From contig JAQBNH010000003.1 in assembly GCA_028288705.1 (NCBI GenBank), positions 174,655 to 238,654 on the forward strand: a stretch of 64,000 bases of DNA. Direction: 5' to 3'. Positions 9,106-17,743 of this stretch are shown here, piece after piece. Positions within the stretch are counted from its first letter, which is position 1, and every line of letters starts with the position of its first letter. The notes beneath the pieces were generated by a model. It ran no database searches. It worked only from the letters and a program-made list of their open reading frames with translations, and was not told where the DNA came from. The stretch comes from Ferruginibacter sp. GTDB taxonomy: Bacteria > Bacteroidota > Bacteroidia > Chitinophagales > Chitinophagaceae. The translations under genes and the position numbers were made by a program.

Positions 9106-9466
9106 GTATGCGGTTATCCGCGTGGTGCCGCAGGTAGAACGGGAGGAGTTCGTAAACGTGGGCGTGGTGTTGTTTTGCTCCAAACTGAAATTTCTGGGCA
9201 TGCGTTACCAGTTAGATGTTGCACGCCTGCAGGCATTTTCCCCGCTGCTGGACATTGCAGAATTGCATGATTACCTAAAAGCGTTTGAACATATTTGTAT
9301 CGGTGGAAAAGCGGCGGGCCCCATTGGGTTATTGCCGACAGCTGAGCGTTTCCGCTGGCTTACAGCGACAAGAAGTACGGTAGTGCAAACCTCGAAAGTA
9401 CACCCGGGATTTTGTACAGAAGGGGCGGCCATGCTCGATCACATGTTCACACAAATGGTTTCCTGA
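9083..9466 (+). CDS. DUF3037 family protein, partner of the HipA-like kinase
   Basis: 127 aa small protein with the DUF3037 start pattern YLFEYAVIRVVPQVEREEFVNVGV... (about residues 5-30) and the length of the family. No catalytic motif is obvious and no signal peptide or membrane segment is present. It overlaps the kinase gene by 23 bases in another frame, so translation is coupled and the two products probably act together. Whether it is a substrate, an inhibitor or an adaptor of the kinase is not known. Confidence 0.82.
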   Translation: MQEKYLFEYAVIRVVPQVEREEFVNVGVVLFCSKLKFLGMRYQLDVARLQAFSPLLDIAELHDYLKAFEHICIGGKAAGPIGLLPTAERFRWLTATRSTVVQTSKVHPGFCTEGAAMLDHMFTQMVS

Positions 9467-10009
9467 TCATTTCACGATCATATGTATGAAGGGCTTCTGC
9501 CTGCTGAAATAAATAAAACTGTTTTTCGGCATCGTATCGTTTGGGATGAAAAACACCATTGTGGTAAAGACAAAAAACAGGATCCATGCGATGATATATC
9601 CTAAATAATTTCCTTCAAAACTATCGACGCGGCAGACAGATGGAAGAAAGCTGAGGTAACGAATGTTGATGCTATCCTGCGAAAGGGGTACTTCATTTCT
9701 TGTTACATAATCTTCATATAAATTGTCATCCACTTTATAAGTTAACATCAGGGTTCCGGAATTTTTAATATTCCTGCCTCCTCGGTTTCTAAGGCCAATT
9801 CCCGGTTCCGGCCCCAATTTATTTACATGGCAAGCAGCCATCGTTGATGTACTCAACAGCCATGGACTTTGAATCAATAAGACTACACTGATAAAAATAA
9901 CATGCATTAAAAAATAGAACCGTGTCCTGGAAAATTCCACTAGCTTTCCGGGTGCGCGTACTTTTTTAATAGTCGTTTTCAATACTTCAGGAACGAGGTA
10001 TTCATCCAT
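9467..10009 (-). CDS. Membrane protein of unknown function
   Basis: 180 aa with two predicted transmembrane helices (about residues 31-52 and 135-155) and an extracytoplasmic loop of about 80 residues between them. The N-terminus is basic and cytoplasmic, the C-terminus short and basic. The loop has two Cys (60 and 126) that could form a disulfide. The gene ends directly against the convergent DUF3037 gene (1 base apart). I do not recognise the family. Confidence 0.55.
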   Translation of the reverse strand: MDEYLVPEVLKTTIKKVRAPGKLVEFSRTRFYFLMHVIFISVVLLIQSPWLLSTSTMAACHVNKLGPEPGIGLRNRGGRNIKNSGTLMLTYKVDDNLYEDYVTRNEVPLSQDSINIRYLSFLPSVCRVDSFEGNYLGYIIAWILFFVFTTMVFFIPNDTMPKNSFIYFSRQKPFIHMIVK

Positions 10010-10151
10010 CCTCTAAAATAGTTGAAATGCCGATTGCATGATCAATCTGGTGGAAAAATGTATTGGATTACGCCTCCTTCAAATCATAAAATCTATTAAC
10101 AAATAAGGTTGTTGGCACGGATATTGGCTTTAGCAGGAAAAAAATAAGACT

Positions 10152-10805
10152 ATGAAAAAAATACTCCTGACGCTGGCCGTAGCCTTTACCATTTTTGGTG
10201 CTGAAGCACAGCAATCTAAATCAAAGAAGTCAAAAAAATCTCCTGTTAATAAAGAAGCACGCGCACAGGCGGCATTCGCCAAAGCCCAGGCTGAAAAGCA
10301 GGCGCAGTGGGAAGAGCAACGTTTGGAGCGCCTGGCATACGATTCTGCACGCCTCGAGAACGAGCGTCTTGCTGCAGAGAAATTTGAGCAGGACAGAGTG
10401 GTATTGCGTGATACAAAAACGCATGTGATGGACAGCATTAATTTTGAAAAATATAAGTCCTTCAGTACGCAGCAGGCTGGGTTTTATACTTCTGACAAAT
10501 ATCATAACGATATTATCGCAGCAGCAAAGTTGACAACCGCCCAGGGCCGTGAAGTGAAAATCATCAATGAAGCGTATACAAACAAGGCAAAAATGTTGAC
10601 CGCAGATGCTACTTTAACCGATGCACAACGTAAAGAACAACTGGTGGTTTTAAATACAGAACGTAAAGCAAAAATTAAAGCGATCGTTGGTAACGGTAAA
10701 GCAAAAAAATTAGAAAAAGAGCGTAAGGAATTTGTGAAAAAGAATGGTGTTGATCCGAATGATTCATGGATAAATGAAGTTGACGGATACGCAAAAAATA
10801 ACTAG
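10152..10805 (+). CDS. Secreted, highly charged helical protein of unknown function
   Basis: 217 aa with a clear signal peptide (MKKILLTLAVAFTIFGAEAQ) followed by a Lys/Ser-rich segment and a long Lys/Glu/Ala/Arg-rich region (about 30-100) likely to form a coiled coil. Charge pattern and size recall small periplasmic chaperone-like or stress proteins, but no family motif supports that. A terminator follows. Confidence 0.65.
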   Translation: MKKILLTLAVAFTIFGAEAQQSKSKKSKKSPVNKEARAQAAFAKAQAEKQAQWEEQRLERLAYDSARLENERLAAEKFEQDRVVLRDTKTHVMDSINFEKYKSFSTQQAGFYTSDKYHNDIIAAAKLTTAQGREVKIINEAYTNKAKMLTADATLTDAQRKEQLVVLNTERKAKIKAIVGNGKAKKLEKERKEFVKKNGVDPNDSWINEVDGYAKNN

Positions 10806-10826
10806 GCCTTTCATAGCCAGGAACAG

Positions 10827-10862
10827 AAGCCGGTTTTGCTGAAAATGCAGGGCCGGCTTTTT
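10827..10862 (+). terminator. Probable terminator after the secreted charged protein
   Basis: 7-bp stem aagccgg/ccggctt (10827-10833 with 10853-10859), a 19-nt loop with a small inner pairing, then five T residues. Confidence 0.65.
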
Positions 10863-11020
10863 CGTTGCCCTGATCATCGAAAAATATCAGTCATTGGGTG
10901 GTTAGGAAGCAATTCTGAAGGAAGTCGTTACATATCTTATTTTAACAATTTTCATCAGAAACCTGTTTTTGGTAAAGAAATTGTATAAGTTCGGCATAAC
11001 TTAAACCAATTTAACTTTTT

Positions 11021-11404
11021 ATGCCCCAAACAACTGCCAGCAAAGAGCTGAAAAAGATCCTGATAGTAGAAGACGAAGGTGACATGTGCCTGCTTTTGAA
11101 TATCATATTGAAAGACGAACAGATTGACCTGGAACATGTGAAAACATTGGATGCCGCGCGAAAATATCTTTCTGAAGAAACGCCTGCCCTGGTGATGTTG
11201 GATAATAAATTACCTGATGGACTGGGCCTGGATTTTATAGAATACATCCGTAAAAACAATCCCGGCATTAAAATCCTGATGATCTCAGGTTTTCACCCGG
11301 CAACTGCAGAAGATATCGCCCTGCACAACGGTGCAGACGGATTTCTTGCCAAGCCATTTACAAAGGACCTGGTATTGCAATCGGTACAATCACTACTGAA
11401 TTAA
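11021..11404 (+). CDS. Single-domain response regulator (CheY-like receiver)
   Basis: 127 aa receiver domain alone, no output domain. The acidic pocket (Glu17-Asp18 in VEDE), the phospho-acceptor Asp61 in VMLDNKLPDG, the Ser89 switch residue in MISG and Lys101 in AKPF are all present, so it should be phosphorylatable. No histidine kinase is adjacent, so it is an orphan regulator acting by protein contact, perhaps in a phosphorelay. A strong terminator follows directly. Confidence 0.9.
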   Translation: MPQTTASKELKKILIVEDEGDMCLLLNIILKDEQIDLEHVKTLDAARKYLSEETPALVMLDNKLPDGLGLDFIEYIRKNNPGIKILMISGFHPATAEDIALHNGADGFLAKPFTKDLVLQSVQSLLN

Positions 11405-11423
11405 AATAAAAGCATTTACAGGG

Positions 11424-11454
11424 ATCTGCCTTCCATTCGGAGGCAGATTTTTTT
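11424..11454 (+). terminator. Rho-independent terminator after the response regulator
   Basis: Stem of 10 paired bases with one bulge (11424-11434 with 11439-11448), 4-nt loop and seven T residues. Confidence 0.88.
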
Positions 11455-11491
11455 GTTGTAGAAAGTCTTTGCAAATCCGTTTCAGCAGTAA

Positions 11492-12472
11492 TCAGAACAA
11501 AGCTTCAATGATATCTTCCAGGGTTATATCCCGGAAATATTCGCCGATGGAAAATGCAGACAGTTGTTCGCGAATCGCAATTTCTTCATGCGGTACATTC
11601 TCCAGCGCTTTTTCAATTTCGCTGATGTCTTTTTCATTGAAGAAATCACCGAATATTTTCACGTGCTGAATAATTCCTTTTTGTACATCGAGGTGAATTT
11701 CTATAATTCCACCATTGGTTTTTATCCCTTTCTGAAAACGGTAGTCGGGTGAGTATCCATAATTCCATTCGTTGGTAATATATTTTTCGTCGCGGATCTG
11801 TTGGATCGCTTCTAAGTCTTTTCTTGTAAACTCATACATGTGTGCGCCGGGAAATGTTTCCAGCACGTGCGCCATGATCTTATCCGCAAATGCTTTGATA
11901 GGGATCGGCTGCGGCAGATGATCCGAAATATTGGTCACGCGTTTTGGAATAGACTTTACCGCCTTGTCGATATATTTCAGCGGGTTAATTTTCAGCGCCT
12001 CACTTACATTCCGCATTTCAGAAGAGAACAGTAATGTCCCGTGATGGAGGATCTTATTTTTAAAAATATGTTCCGCATTGCCGGAGATCTTTCTCCCGTC
12101 GATGGTGAGGTCATTCCTTCCTTCAAATTTTGCATTCACTCCCAACTCGGTAAGTACATCCAGTATTGGCTTAGTATAACCCTCAAAATCCATCAGGCTC
12201 GAATCTTTGCCCGTTTTTGTGAAAGAGAAATTCAGGTTGCCCAGGTCATGATACACCGCGCCACCGCCGGATAGCCTGCGAACGACATGAATATTGTTGG
12301 CCTTCACATAATCAAAATTAATTTCGGCCAAAGTATTTTGGTGCTTTCCAACAATGATCGCATTATCGTTCTGCCAAAGCATGAAACAATCCTCTTTCAC
12401 ATGTTTGAAAATATATTCATCAGTTGCGATGTTGAAATAGGGATCCGTAGATGTATGATAAATGCAGAGCAT
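11492..12472 (-). CDS. lplA: Lipoate-protein ligase A
   Basis: 326 aa from the ATG at 12472; the frame extends to 12583 but the family starts at MLCIYHTSTDPYFNIATDEY. LplA activates lipoate with ATP and attaches it to the E2 and H lipoyl domains. Visible motifs: RRLSGGGAVYHDLGNLNFSF (lipoate and ATP binding), the Lys in DGRKISGNAE (catalytic) and HHGTLLF. The C-terminal accessory domain (about 245-326) is present. It is linked in function to pdhA and pdhB in this window, whose E2 partner needs lipoate. A perfect -7 box lies 17 bases upstream. Confidence 0.92.
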   Translation of the reverse strand: MLCIYHTSTDPYFNIATDEYIFKHVKEDCFMLWQNDNAIIVGKHQNTLAEINFDYVKANNIHVVRRLSGGGAVYHDLGNLNFSFTKTGKDSSLMDFEGYTKPILDVLTELGVNAKFEGRNDLTIDGRKISGNAEHIFKNKILHHGTLLFSSEMRNVSEALKINPLKYIDKAVKSIPKRVTNISDHLPQPIPIKAFADKIMAHVLETFPGAHMYEFTRKDLEAIQQIRDEKYITNEWNYGYSPDYRFQKGIKTNGGIIEIHLDVQKGIIQHVKIFGDFFNEKDISEIEKALENVPHEEIAIREQLSAFSIGEYFRDITLEDIIEALF

Positions 12473-12489
12473 GCGACTATTTTTTTTTG

Positions 12490-12497
12490 CAAATGTA
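12490..12497 (-). promoter_or_regulatory. -7 promoter element for lplA
   Basis: On the minus strand the bases read TACATTTG, a full match to the Bacteroidota -7 consensus TAnnTTTG. It lies 17 bases before the lplA ATG. No good -33 box was found. Confidence 0.5.
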
Positions 12498-12524
12498 AGG
12501 CATCCGTTTGCGCAATATTTTTCC

Positions 12525-13130
12525 TTACAAATTTTCCGAATGGCCCTGTTGTTGTTCAGCCAGGATTTTTTCCCATGGCTCACGCGGATAAAATTGAATG
12601 TTATTTACGCTAAAGCTGCAGTCGGGGAGGGCGGCTACAATCGGTGCCATCGCTTTTCTAATCCACTCTTCTTCGCGGTCATCGGATACCAGTACAGTGC
12701 TCAGTTTTTTTAACGAGGTAATTTTCGTGAGCCCGTCCACATTCACCGCCGTGCCCCGCAAGTGTAAAAATTCGAGGTCAGGCATTTGCCCGATATCTTC
12801 CATACAATCGTTATCGATCCCTTCGTTTTCTTTCAATCGTAATTCGCGCACACTTTCCAATTTCAGCAGCGCGCGGATACCCTCATTACCGAAATTGGTG
12901 TGGTTAAGGTCGAGCATGCCGATCGTTTTAATGCGTTCAGCCAGGTAGCTTAACTCAACTGCCGTGATATCAGTTCCGCTGAGTTTCATGTGTTCAACCT
13001 TCACAGGAATATCTTCCAGGCTGTTAAACCCAAATCCGTTTTTCCAAAATAAACGCTCGTCCGCCTCTTTATTCGCATGCTTATGTTTTTTCACGGCAAT
13101 TTTTGTGTCTAAGGTAAAACTTTCCTTCAT
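12525..13130 (-). CDS. Leucine-rich-repeat-like protein
   Basis: 201 aa from the ATG at 13130; a GTG at 13160 would add 10 residues. Central part (about residues 45-150) has repeating units such as [31 protein letters not shown] and [16 protein letters not shown], the LxxLxLxxN pattern of leucine-rich repeats of the ribonuclease-inhibitor type. No signal peptide; the N-terminus is very basic (KHKHANK). Probably a cytosolic protein-binding protein. It is divergent from lepA. Confidence 0.65.
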   Translation of the reverse strand: MKESFTLDTKIAVKKHKHANKEADERLFWKNGFGFNSLEDIPVKVEHMKLSGTDITAVELSYLAERIKTIGMLDLNHTNFGNEGIRALLKLESVRELRLKENEGIDNDCMEDIGQMPDLEFLHLRGTAVNVDGLTKITSLKKLSTVLVSDDREEEWIRKAMAPIVAALPDCSFSVNNIQFYPREPWEKILAEQQQGHSENL

Positions 13131-13184
13131 CCCCGGGTGAAGGGTAAACGCGTCATTCACTGTTCAAAATCCACTATTTTAAGC

Positions 13185-13192
13185 TATTTTTG
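13185..13192 (+). promoter_or_regulatory. -7 promoter element for lepA
   Basis: TATTTTTG matches TAnnTTTG fully. It is 25 bases before the lepA ATG, in the 87-base spacer between divergent genes. No convincing -33 box. Confidence 0.5.
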
Positions 13193-13217
13193 CCGTTTAA
13201 AACGAGTTATAGCGTAC

Positions 13218-15008
13218 ATGAAGAATATCCGCAATTTTTGCATCATTGCCCACATTGATCACGGCAAGAGTACATTGGCAGACAGGCTGTTACAAACGAC
13301 ACATACTATCAGCGACCGCGATATGCAGTCACAGGTTCTGGACGATATGGACCTGGAAAGGGAGAAAGGCATAACCATCAAGTCTCACGCGATCCAGATC
13401 AATTACCCATATAAAGGCGAAGAATATATCCTCAATTTAATTGATACACCCGGCCACGTGGATTTCAGTTACGAAGTGAGCCGTGCATTAGCGGCCTGTG
13501 AAGGTGCATTGTTACTGGTAGATGCGACGCAGGGAATCCAGGCACAAACGATCAGTAATTTATACCTGGCGATCGATAATAATTTAGAGATCATTCCCGT
13601 GATCAATAAGATCGATATGGATGGCGCGATGATCCCGGAAGTAAAAGACCAGATCATTGAACTAATCGGTTGTAAAGAAGAAGATATTCTGCTGGCGAGT
13701 GGAAAAAGTGGAATTGGAATTGAAGCTATTTTGTCCGGTATTATTGAACGCATTCCCGCTCCAAAAGGTGATCCGGATGCGCCATTGCAGGCATTGATAT
13801 TCGACAGTGTTTTTAATAGCTTCCGCGGGATCATTGTGTATTACAGGATTTTCAATGGCAGCCTGAAACAAGGCGATAAAGTTAAATTCTTCAGTACCGA
13901 CCAGGAGTATTATGCCGATGAAGTCGGGATTCTTAAACTTGGAATGGATAAGAAGAAATCCGTGCATTGTGGTGATGTGGGTTACATCATTACCGGGATT
14001 AAAAATGCGAAGGAAGTGAAAGTAGGCGATACGCTTACGAATGTTGCAGATCCGACCTTGACGCGTATAGACGGTTTTGAAGAAGTGAAACCGATGGTGT
14101 TCGCCGGTATCTTCCCGGTAGAAACAGAGAAGTTCGAAGAACTGCGTGACTGTATGGAAAAATTACAGTTGAATGATGCGTCGCTTACTTTCGAACTGGA
14201 AACTTCACAGGCACTTGGTTTTGGATTCCGTTGTGGCTTCCTCGGTTTATTGCATATGGAAATTATCCAGGAGAGACTGGAGCGCGAATTTAACCAGACA
14301 GTGATCACCACGGTTCCCAACGTAAGTTTTATCGCACATACACATAAGGGCGAAACGATCGACGTGCACAACCCGGCAACGCTGCCAGATCCTACTCGTA
14401 CGGCGCGTATTGAAGAACCTTTTATTAAAGCACAGATCATTACCAAGCCGGATTATATCGGGAATATCATGACGCTTTGCATCAGCAAACGCGGGATGTT
14501 GATTCACCAGGGATATTTGAGTCCGAGCAGGGTAGAACTTACCTTCGAAATGCCCCTGACAGAGATCGTGTTTGATTTTTACGATAAATTAAAATCACAA
14601 ACGCGCGGTTATGCCAGTTTCGATTATCACCCGATTGGGTTCCGCGATAGCGATATTGTGCGCATGGATATTTTATTGAACAATGAAAAAGTGGATGCAT
14701 TAAGCGCCCTGATCCATCGCAGCCGCAGTCATGAATTTGGCCGCAAGCTTTGTGAAAAATTGAAAGAACTATTAACGAGACAACAATTCCAGATCGCGAT
14801 CCAGGCAGCGATCGGCGCTAAGGTCATCGCGCGTGAAAATATTTCTGCGATGCGTAAAGATGTAACTGCGAAATGTTATGGTGGTGATATCAGCCGTAAA
14901 AGGAAATTGTTAGAGAAGCAGAAAGAAGGTAAGAAGCGCATGCGCCAGATCGGCAATGTGGAGATCCCGCAGGAAGCTTTCCTCGCAGTGTTGAAACTGG
15001 ATGATTAA
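13218..15008 (+). CDS. lepA: Elongation factor 4 (back-translocating GTPase LepA)
   Basis: 596 aa, the usual length. The ATG at 13218 gives the family start [25 protein letters not shown]; the longer frame from 13137 would run through the promoter. GTPase motifs: AHIDHGKST (G1), DTPGHVDF (G3), NKIDMD (G4). The LepA-specific C-terminal domain is complete ([33 protein letters not shown], about 545-580). LepA binds the ribosome and affects initiation and stalled translocation. mutS2 follows on the same strand after a hairpin. Confidence 0.97.
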   Translation: MKNIRNFCIIAHIDHGKSTLADRLLQTTHTISDRDMQSQVLDDMDLEREKGITIKSHAIQINYPYKGEEYILNLIDTPGHVDFSYEVSRALAACEGALLLVDATQGIQAQTISNLYLAIDNNLEIIPVINKIDMDGAMIPEVKDQIIELIGCKEEDILLASGKSGIGIEAILSGIIERIPAPKGDPDAPLQALIFDSVFNSFRGIIVYYRIFNGSLKQGDKVKFFSTDQEYYADEVGILKLGMDKKKSVHCGDVGYIITGIKNAKEVKVGDTLTNVADPTLTRIDGFEEVKPMVFAGIFPVETEKFEELRDCMEKLQLNDASLTFELETSQALGFGFRCGFLGLLHMEIIQERLEREFNQTVITTVPNVSFIAHTHKGETIDVHNPATLPDPTRTARIEEPFIKAQIITKPDYIGNIMTLCISKRGMLIHQGYLSPSRVELTFEMPLTEIVFDFYDKLKSQTRGYASFDYHPIGFRDSDIVRMDILLNNEKVDALSALIHRSRSHEFGRKLCEKLKELLTRQQFQIAIQAAIGAKVIARENISAMRKDVTAKCYGGDISRKRKLLEKQKEGKKRMRQIGNVEIPQEAFLAVLKLDD

Positions 15009-15032
15009 AATAATAATTTTTAAAAACATAAC

Positions 15033-15081
15033 AATTCTAAATGTTCATAGCTGCACTGCGGCTTCGGCATTTAGAATTTTT
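15033..15081 (+). terminator. Long hairpin between lepA and mutS2
   Basis: A perfect 11-bp inverted repeat (aattctaaatg at 15033-15043 and its complement at 15068-15078) with a 24-nt loop, followed by T residues to 15081. It could terminate lepA transcription; it is AT-rich, so a weak or partial terminator, or a regulatory hairpin, is also possible. Confidence 0.45.
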
Positions 15082-15101
15082 AATTTAGCATTGGGGGCAG
15101 T

Positions 15102-17213
15102 ATGAAATTTTTCCCGGAATCTACTTTACATCAACTGGAGTTCGACAAAGTAAAAGAACTGCTGGCAGCGCATGCGCGCACGGAATATGGGAAGCAGAAA
15201 GCTTTACAGCTGCGCATCCATACGAAAAAAGAATTCATCGACCGCGACCTGCAACAAGGAAATGAATACAAACAGATCCTGCAAAGCGGAATGTACTTTC
15301 CAAATGATTTTATTTTAAATATCAGCCGGGAATTAAAATTGCTCGGCATTCCTGGTGCGTCTTTAACGGGAGAACAATTTTTGCTGATCCGTCGCCTGGC
15401 AGAAAACACCAATAACATCTTCCGCTGGTTTACGGTGGAGATGCGCGACACCTACAGCGGCCTTACGCAGGTGATCGAAAACAATTATTATGAAAAGGCG
15501 ATCCGGCAACTGATCGACGAGGTGCTGGATGAAACGGGCGTTGTGAAAGATACCGCGAGCCCCGCGCTGGCAGAGATTCGCATGAAGTTGTACCGTAAGC
15601 GAAACGAGTTGAGGCGTGTGTTTGACCGGATCGTGAGCAAATTGAACAAACAGGGTTATCTCGCAGATATTGAGGAGAGCTTCATGAATGGCCGCCGCGT
15701 GCTGGCCGTTTTCGCCGAACAGAAACGAATGGTGAAAGGAGTGCTGCACAGCGAAAGCGACAGCCGCCGCACGAGTTTTATCGAGCCGGAAGAAACAACC
15801 GATTTAAATAACGAGATCTTTTCCCTCGAGTATGAAGAAACGAAAGAAGTCTATCGTATCCTGCGGCAGCTTACGCAAAACCTCAGCGTGTATGCGGAGC
15901 TCCTTAAAAGTTATCATGCCCTGGCCGGCGAATTTGATTTTATCCGGGCGAAAGGAAAACTGGCGATCGATATCAACGGGAATTATCCGCAACTGCAGGA
16001 CAAGGCGCATGTTCAGTTGATCCAGGCTTATCATCCCCTGCTACTTTTATACAATCAAAAAAATAATAAACCAACAATACCGGTAAACATTACGCTGGAT
16101 GATAAGAACAGTATCCTCGTTATCAGCGGGCCAAATGCTGGAGGGAAAACGGTAACACTAAAAACAGTCGGACTGTTGCAGGTAATGTTGCAAAGCGGAT
16201 TGCTGGTGTCTGTGAGCCCGGATAGCACGATGGGCATTTTCAAACAACTGATGATCCATATCGGCGATACGCAAAGCCTCGAGTTTGAATTGAGTACTTA
16301 TTCTTCCCACCTGAAGAATATGAAATATTTTATCGAAAATGCGAACGGGAAAACCTTGTTTTTTATCGATGAATTGGGCAGCGGCAGTGATCCAAATCTT
16401 GGTGGCGCATTTGCGGAAGTGATCATGGAAGAACTCGCATTCAAACATGCATTCGGCATTGTGACAACGCATTATTTGAATTTAAAAGTGATGGCGAATA
16501 AAGTAGCAGGCATCATCAACGGCGCCATGCAATTTGATGAAGCCAACCTGTTGCCGATGTATAAATTACAGGTGGGCAAACCGGGCAGCTCCTACACATT
16601 TTCCATTGCGGAAAGAATAGGGTTGGATAAACGCCTCATCAGCAAAGCAAGGAAACTGGTTGATGAAGATCATTTCCGTTTGGATAAATTATTGAACCGA
16701 ACGGAACAGGACCTCCAGAAAATTGATGTGGAAAAAGATCAGCTGGATAAATTGCTTAAAGAAAACGAGCAGTTAAAAAAAGAAATGCAACGCGTATTAA
16801 GTAAAGAATTGCATCGTCAGGAAGTAGAAAAACTTCAGCATCAAAACAAGATATCCCAGGAAAAAATTGATTACCTCAAGGATATGGAGCGGCGGCTGAA
16901 GACAATGGTCATAGAATGGCGTAAGTCTGAAGATAAAGATGCCGTTGTTAAAATGATCCATGCATTGCTGTTTAACCAGAAAGAACAAATGCAGAAGGAA
17001 AAGCATCAGAAAAAATTGCAGGAAAAGTTTGAAGAAGTGGGGGGCGAAATTGTGCTCGGGGCAAAAGTGAAAATGAAAAATAACAGGTCTGTAGGAATTG
17101 TAAAAGAAATTCGCGGTAAAAAAGCCATCCTTCAAATTGGTGTGATTCCGGTGACTGTCGATTTAGCTGACCTCGTAGTTGTAAAAGATAAAAGCGACAC
17201 AGCTGCTGGTTAA
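15102..17213 (+). CDS. mutS2: MutS2 family DNA-binding ATPase without Smr domain
   Basis: 703 aa. The MutS clamp and lever regions fill the first ~310 residues; the ATPase begins at about 320 with Walker A GPNAGGKT (about 343), Walker B FFIDELGSGSDP, and the TTHYLNLK signature. A long Lys/Glu-rich coiled coil follows (about 520-640), then a small KOW-like domain (VGGEIVLGAKVKMKNNRSVG). The frame stops there, so the C-terminal Smr endonuclease domain of typical MutS2 (total about 780 aa) is absent. MutS2 acts on recombination intermediates or collided ribosomes rather than in mismatch repair. Without Smr, nuclease activity would have to come from elsewhere. Confidence 0.92.
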   Translation: MKFFPESTLHQLEFDKVKELLAAHARTEYGKQKALQLRIHTKKEFIDRDLQQGNEYKQILQSGMYFPNDFILNISRELKLLGIPGASLTGEQFLLIRRLAENTNNIFRWFTVEMRDTYSGLTQVIENNYYEKAIRQLIDEVLDETGVVKDTASPALAEIRMKLYRKRNELRRVFDRIVSKLNKQGYLADIEESFMNGRRVLAVFAEQKRMVKGVLHSESDSRRTSFIEPEETTDLNNEIFSLEYEETKEVYRILRQLTQNLSVYAELLKSYHALAGEFDFIRAKGKLAIDINGNYPQLQDKAHVQLIQAYHPLLLLYNQKNNKPTIPVNITLDDKNSILVISGPNAGGKTVTLKTVGLLQVMLQSGLLVSVSPDSTMGIFKQLMIHIGDTQSLEFELSTYSSHLKNMKYFIENANGKTLFFIDELGSGSDPNLGGAFAEVIMEELAFKHAFGIVTTHYLNLKVMANKVAGIINGAMQFDEANLLPMYKLQVGKPGSSYTFSIAERIGLDKRLISKARKLVDEDHFRLDKLLNRTEQDLQKIDVEKDQLDKLLKENEQLKKEMQRVLSKELHRQEVEKLQHQNKISQEKIDYLKDMERRLKTMVIEWRKSEDKDAVVKMIHALLFNQKEQMQKEKHQKKLQEKFEEVGGEIVLGAKVKMKNNRSVGIVKEIRGKKAILQIGVIPVTVDLADLVVVKDKSDTAAG

Positions 17214-17327
17214 GCTGCTGCATCGCCTGGTTTTACAAAGGTTTCAGAAGTATAGTAAGCTGATAAAAATCCGTGTCCCGCAGGACTTATAAAACACCAT
17301 GTTGAACCATAACACAGATCCTTAAAA

Positions 17328-17630
17328 CTAATTGAGACACTTAACACGCATAAACCGATAGGGGTTCAACGACCAGACTTTTTCCATCGCCTCGCCAAGG
17401 GAACCAACTTCAAGGCTCACGAACGGGCTTTTGTCGCTTCCGTTCTGCCAGATCGCAGCAGCAGTTGCGGCCGGATCAAAAAGTTCAGGCAACACTTCAC
17501 GGATCATCCCGTTGAAACAAAGTTCTTCGAGCTTTTGCTGGCTGCTCACTGCTTTGCCTTTATAGTATTTAGAAAAATATCCTGCGTTCTTCAGCAATAA
17601 AACTTCTTGTTGTGTAAAAGATGTTTCCAT
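17328..17630 (-). CDS. Hypothetical small cytosolic protein
   Basis: 100 aa, no signal peptide or membrane segment, mixed helical composition. ATG at 17630. I do not recognise the family. It lies in the 500-base space between mutS2 and the multiheme cytochrome gene, on the minus strand like the latter but with a spacer of about 110 bases from its end. The codon use is similar to its neighbours, which supports a real gene. Confidence 0.5.
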   Translation of the reverse strand: METSFTQQEVLLLKNAGYFSKYYKGKAVSSQQKLEELCFNGMIREVLPELFDPAATAAAIWQNGSDKSPFVSLEVGSLGEAMEKVWSLNPYRFMRVKCLN

Positions 17631-17743
17631 AATATTTGCTTTTATGCTAATATAGATGGCATAATATCTCCGAGGTTAAATGCGCGCTAACCAATGTTTT
17701 GTTAAGGCTTTAACCGTTAAAAAAGCGGGTTCGTTTTTAACTT

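Noticed and set aside
12473..12583. N-terminal extension of LplA
   Set aside because: It overlaps the end of the LRR-like gene and the -7 box of lplA; the family begins at the ATG at 12472.
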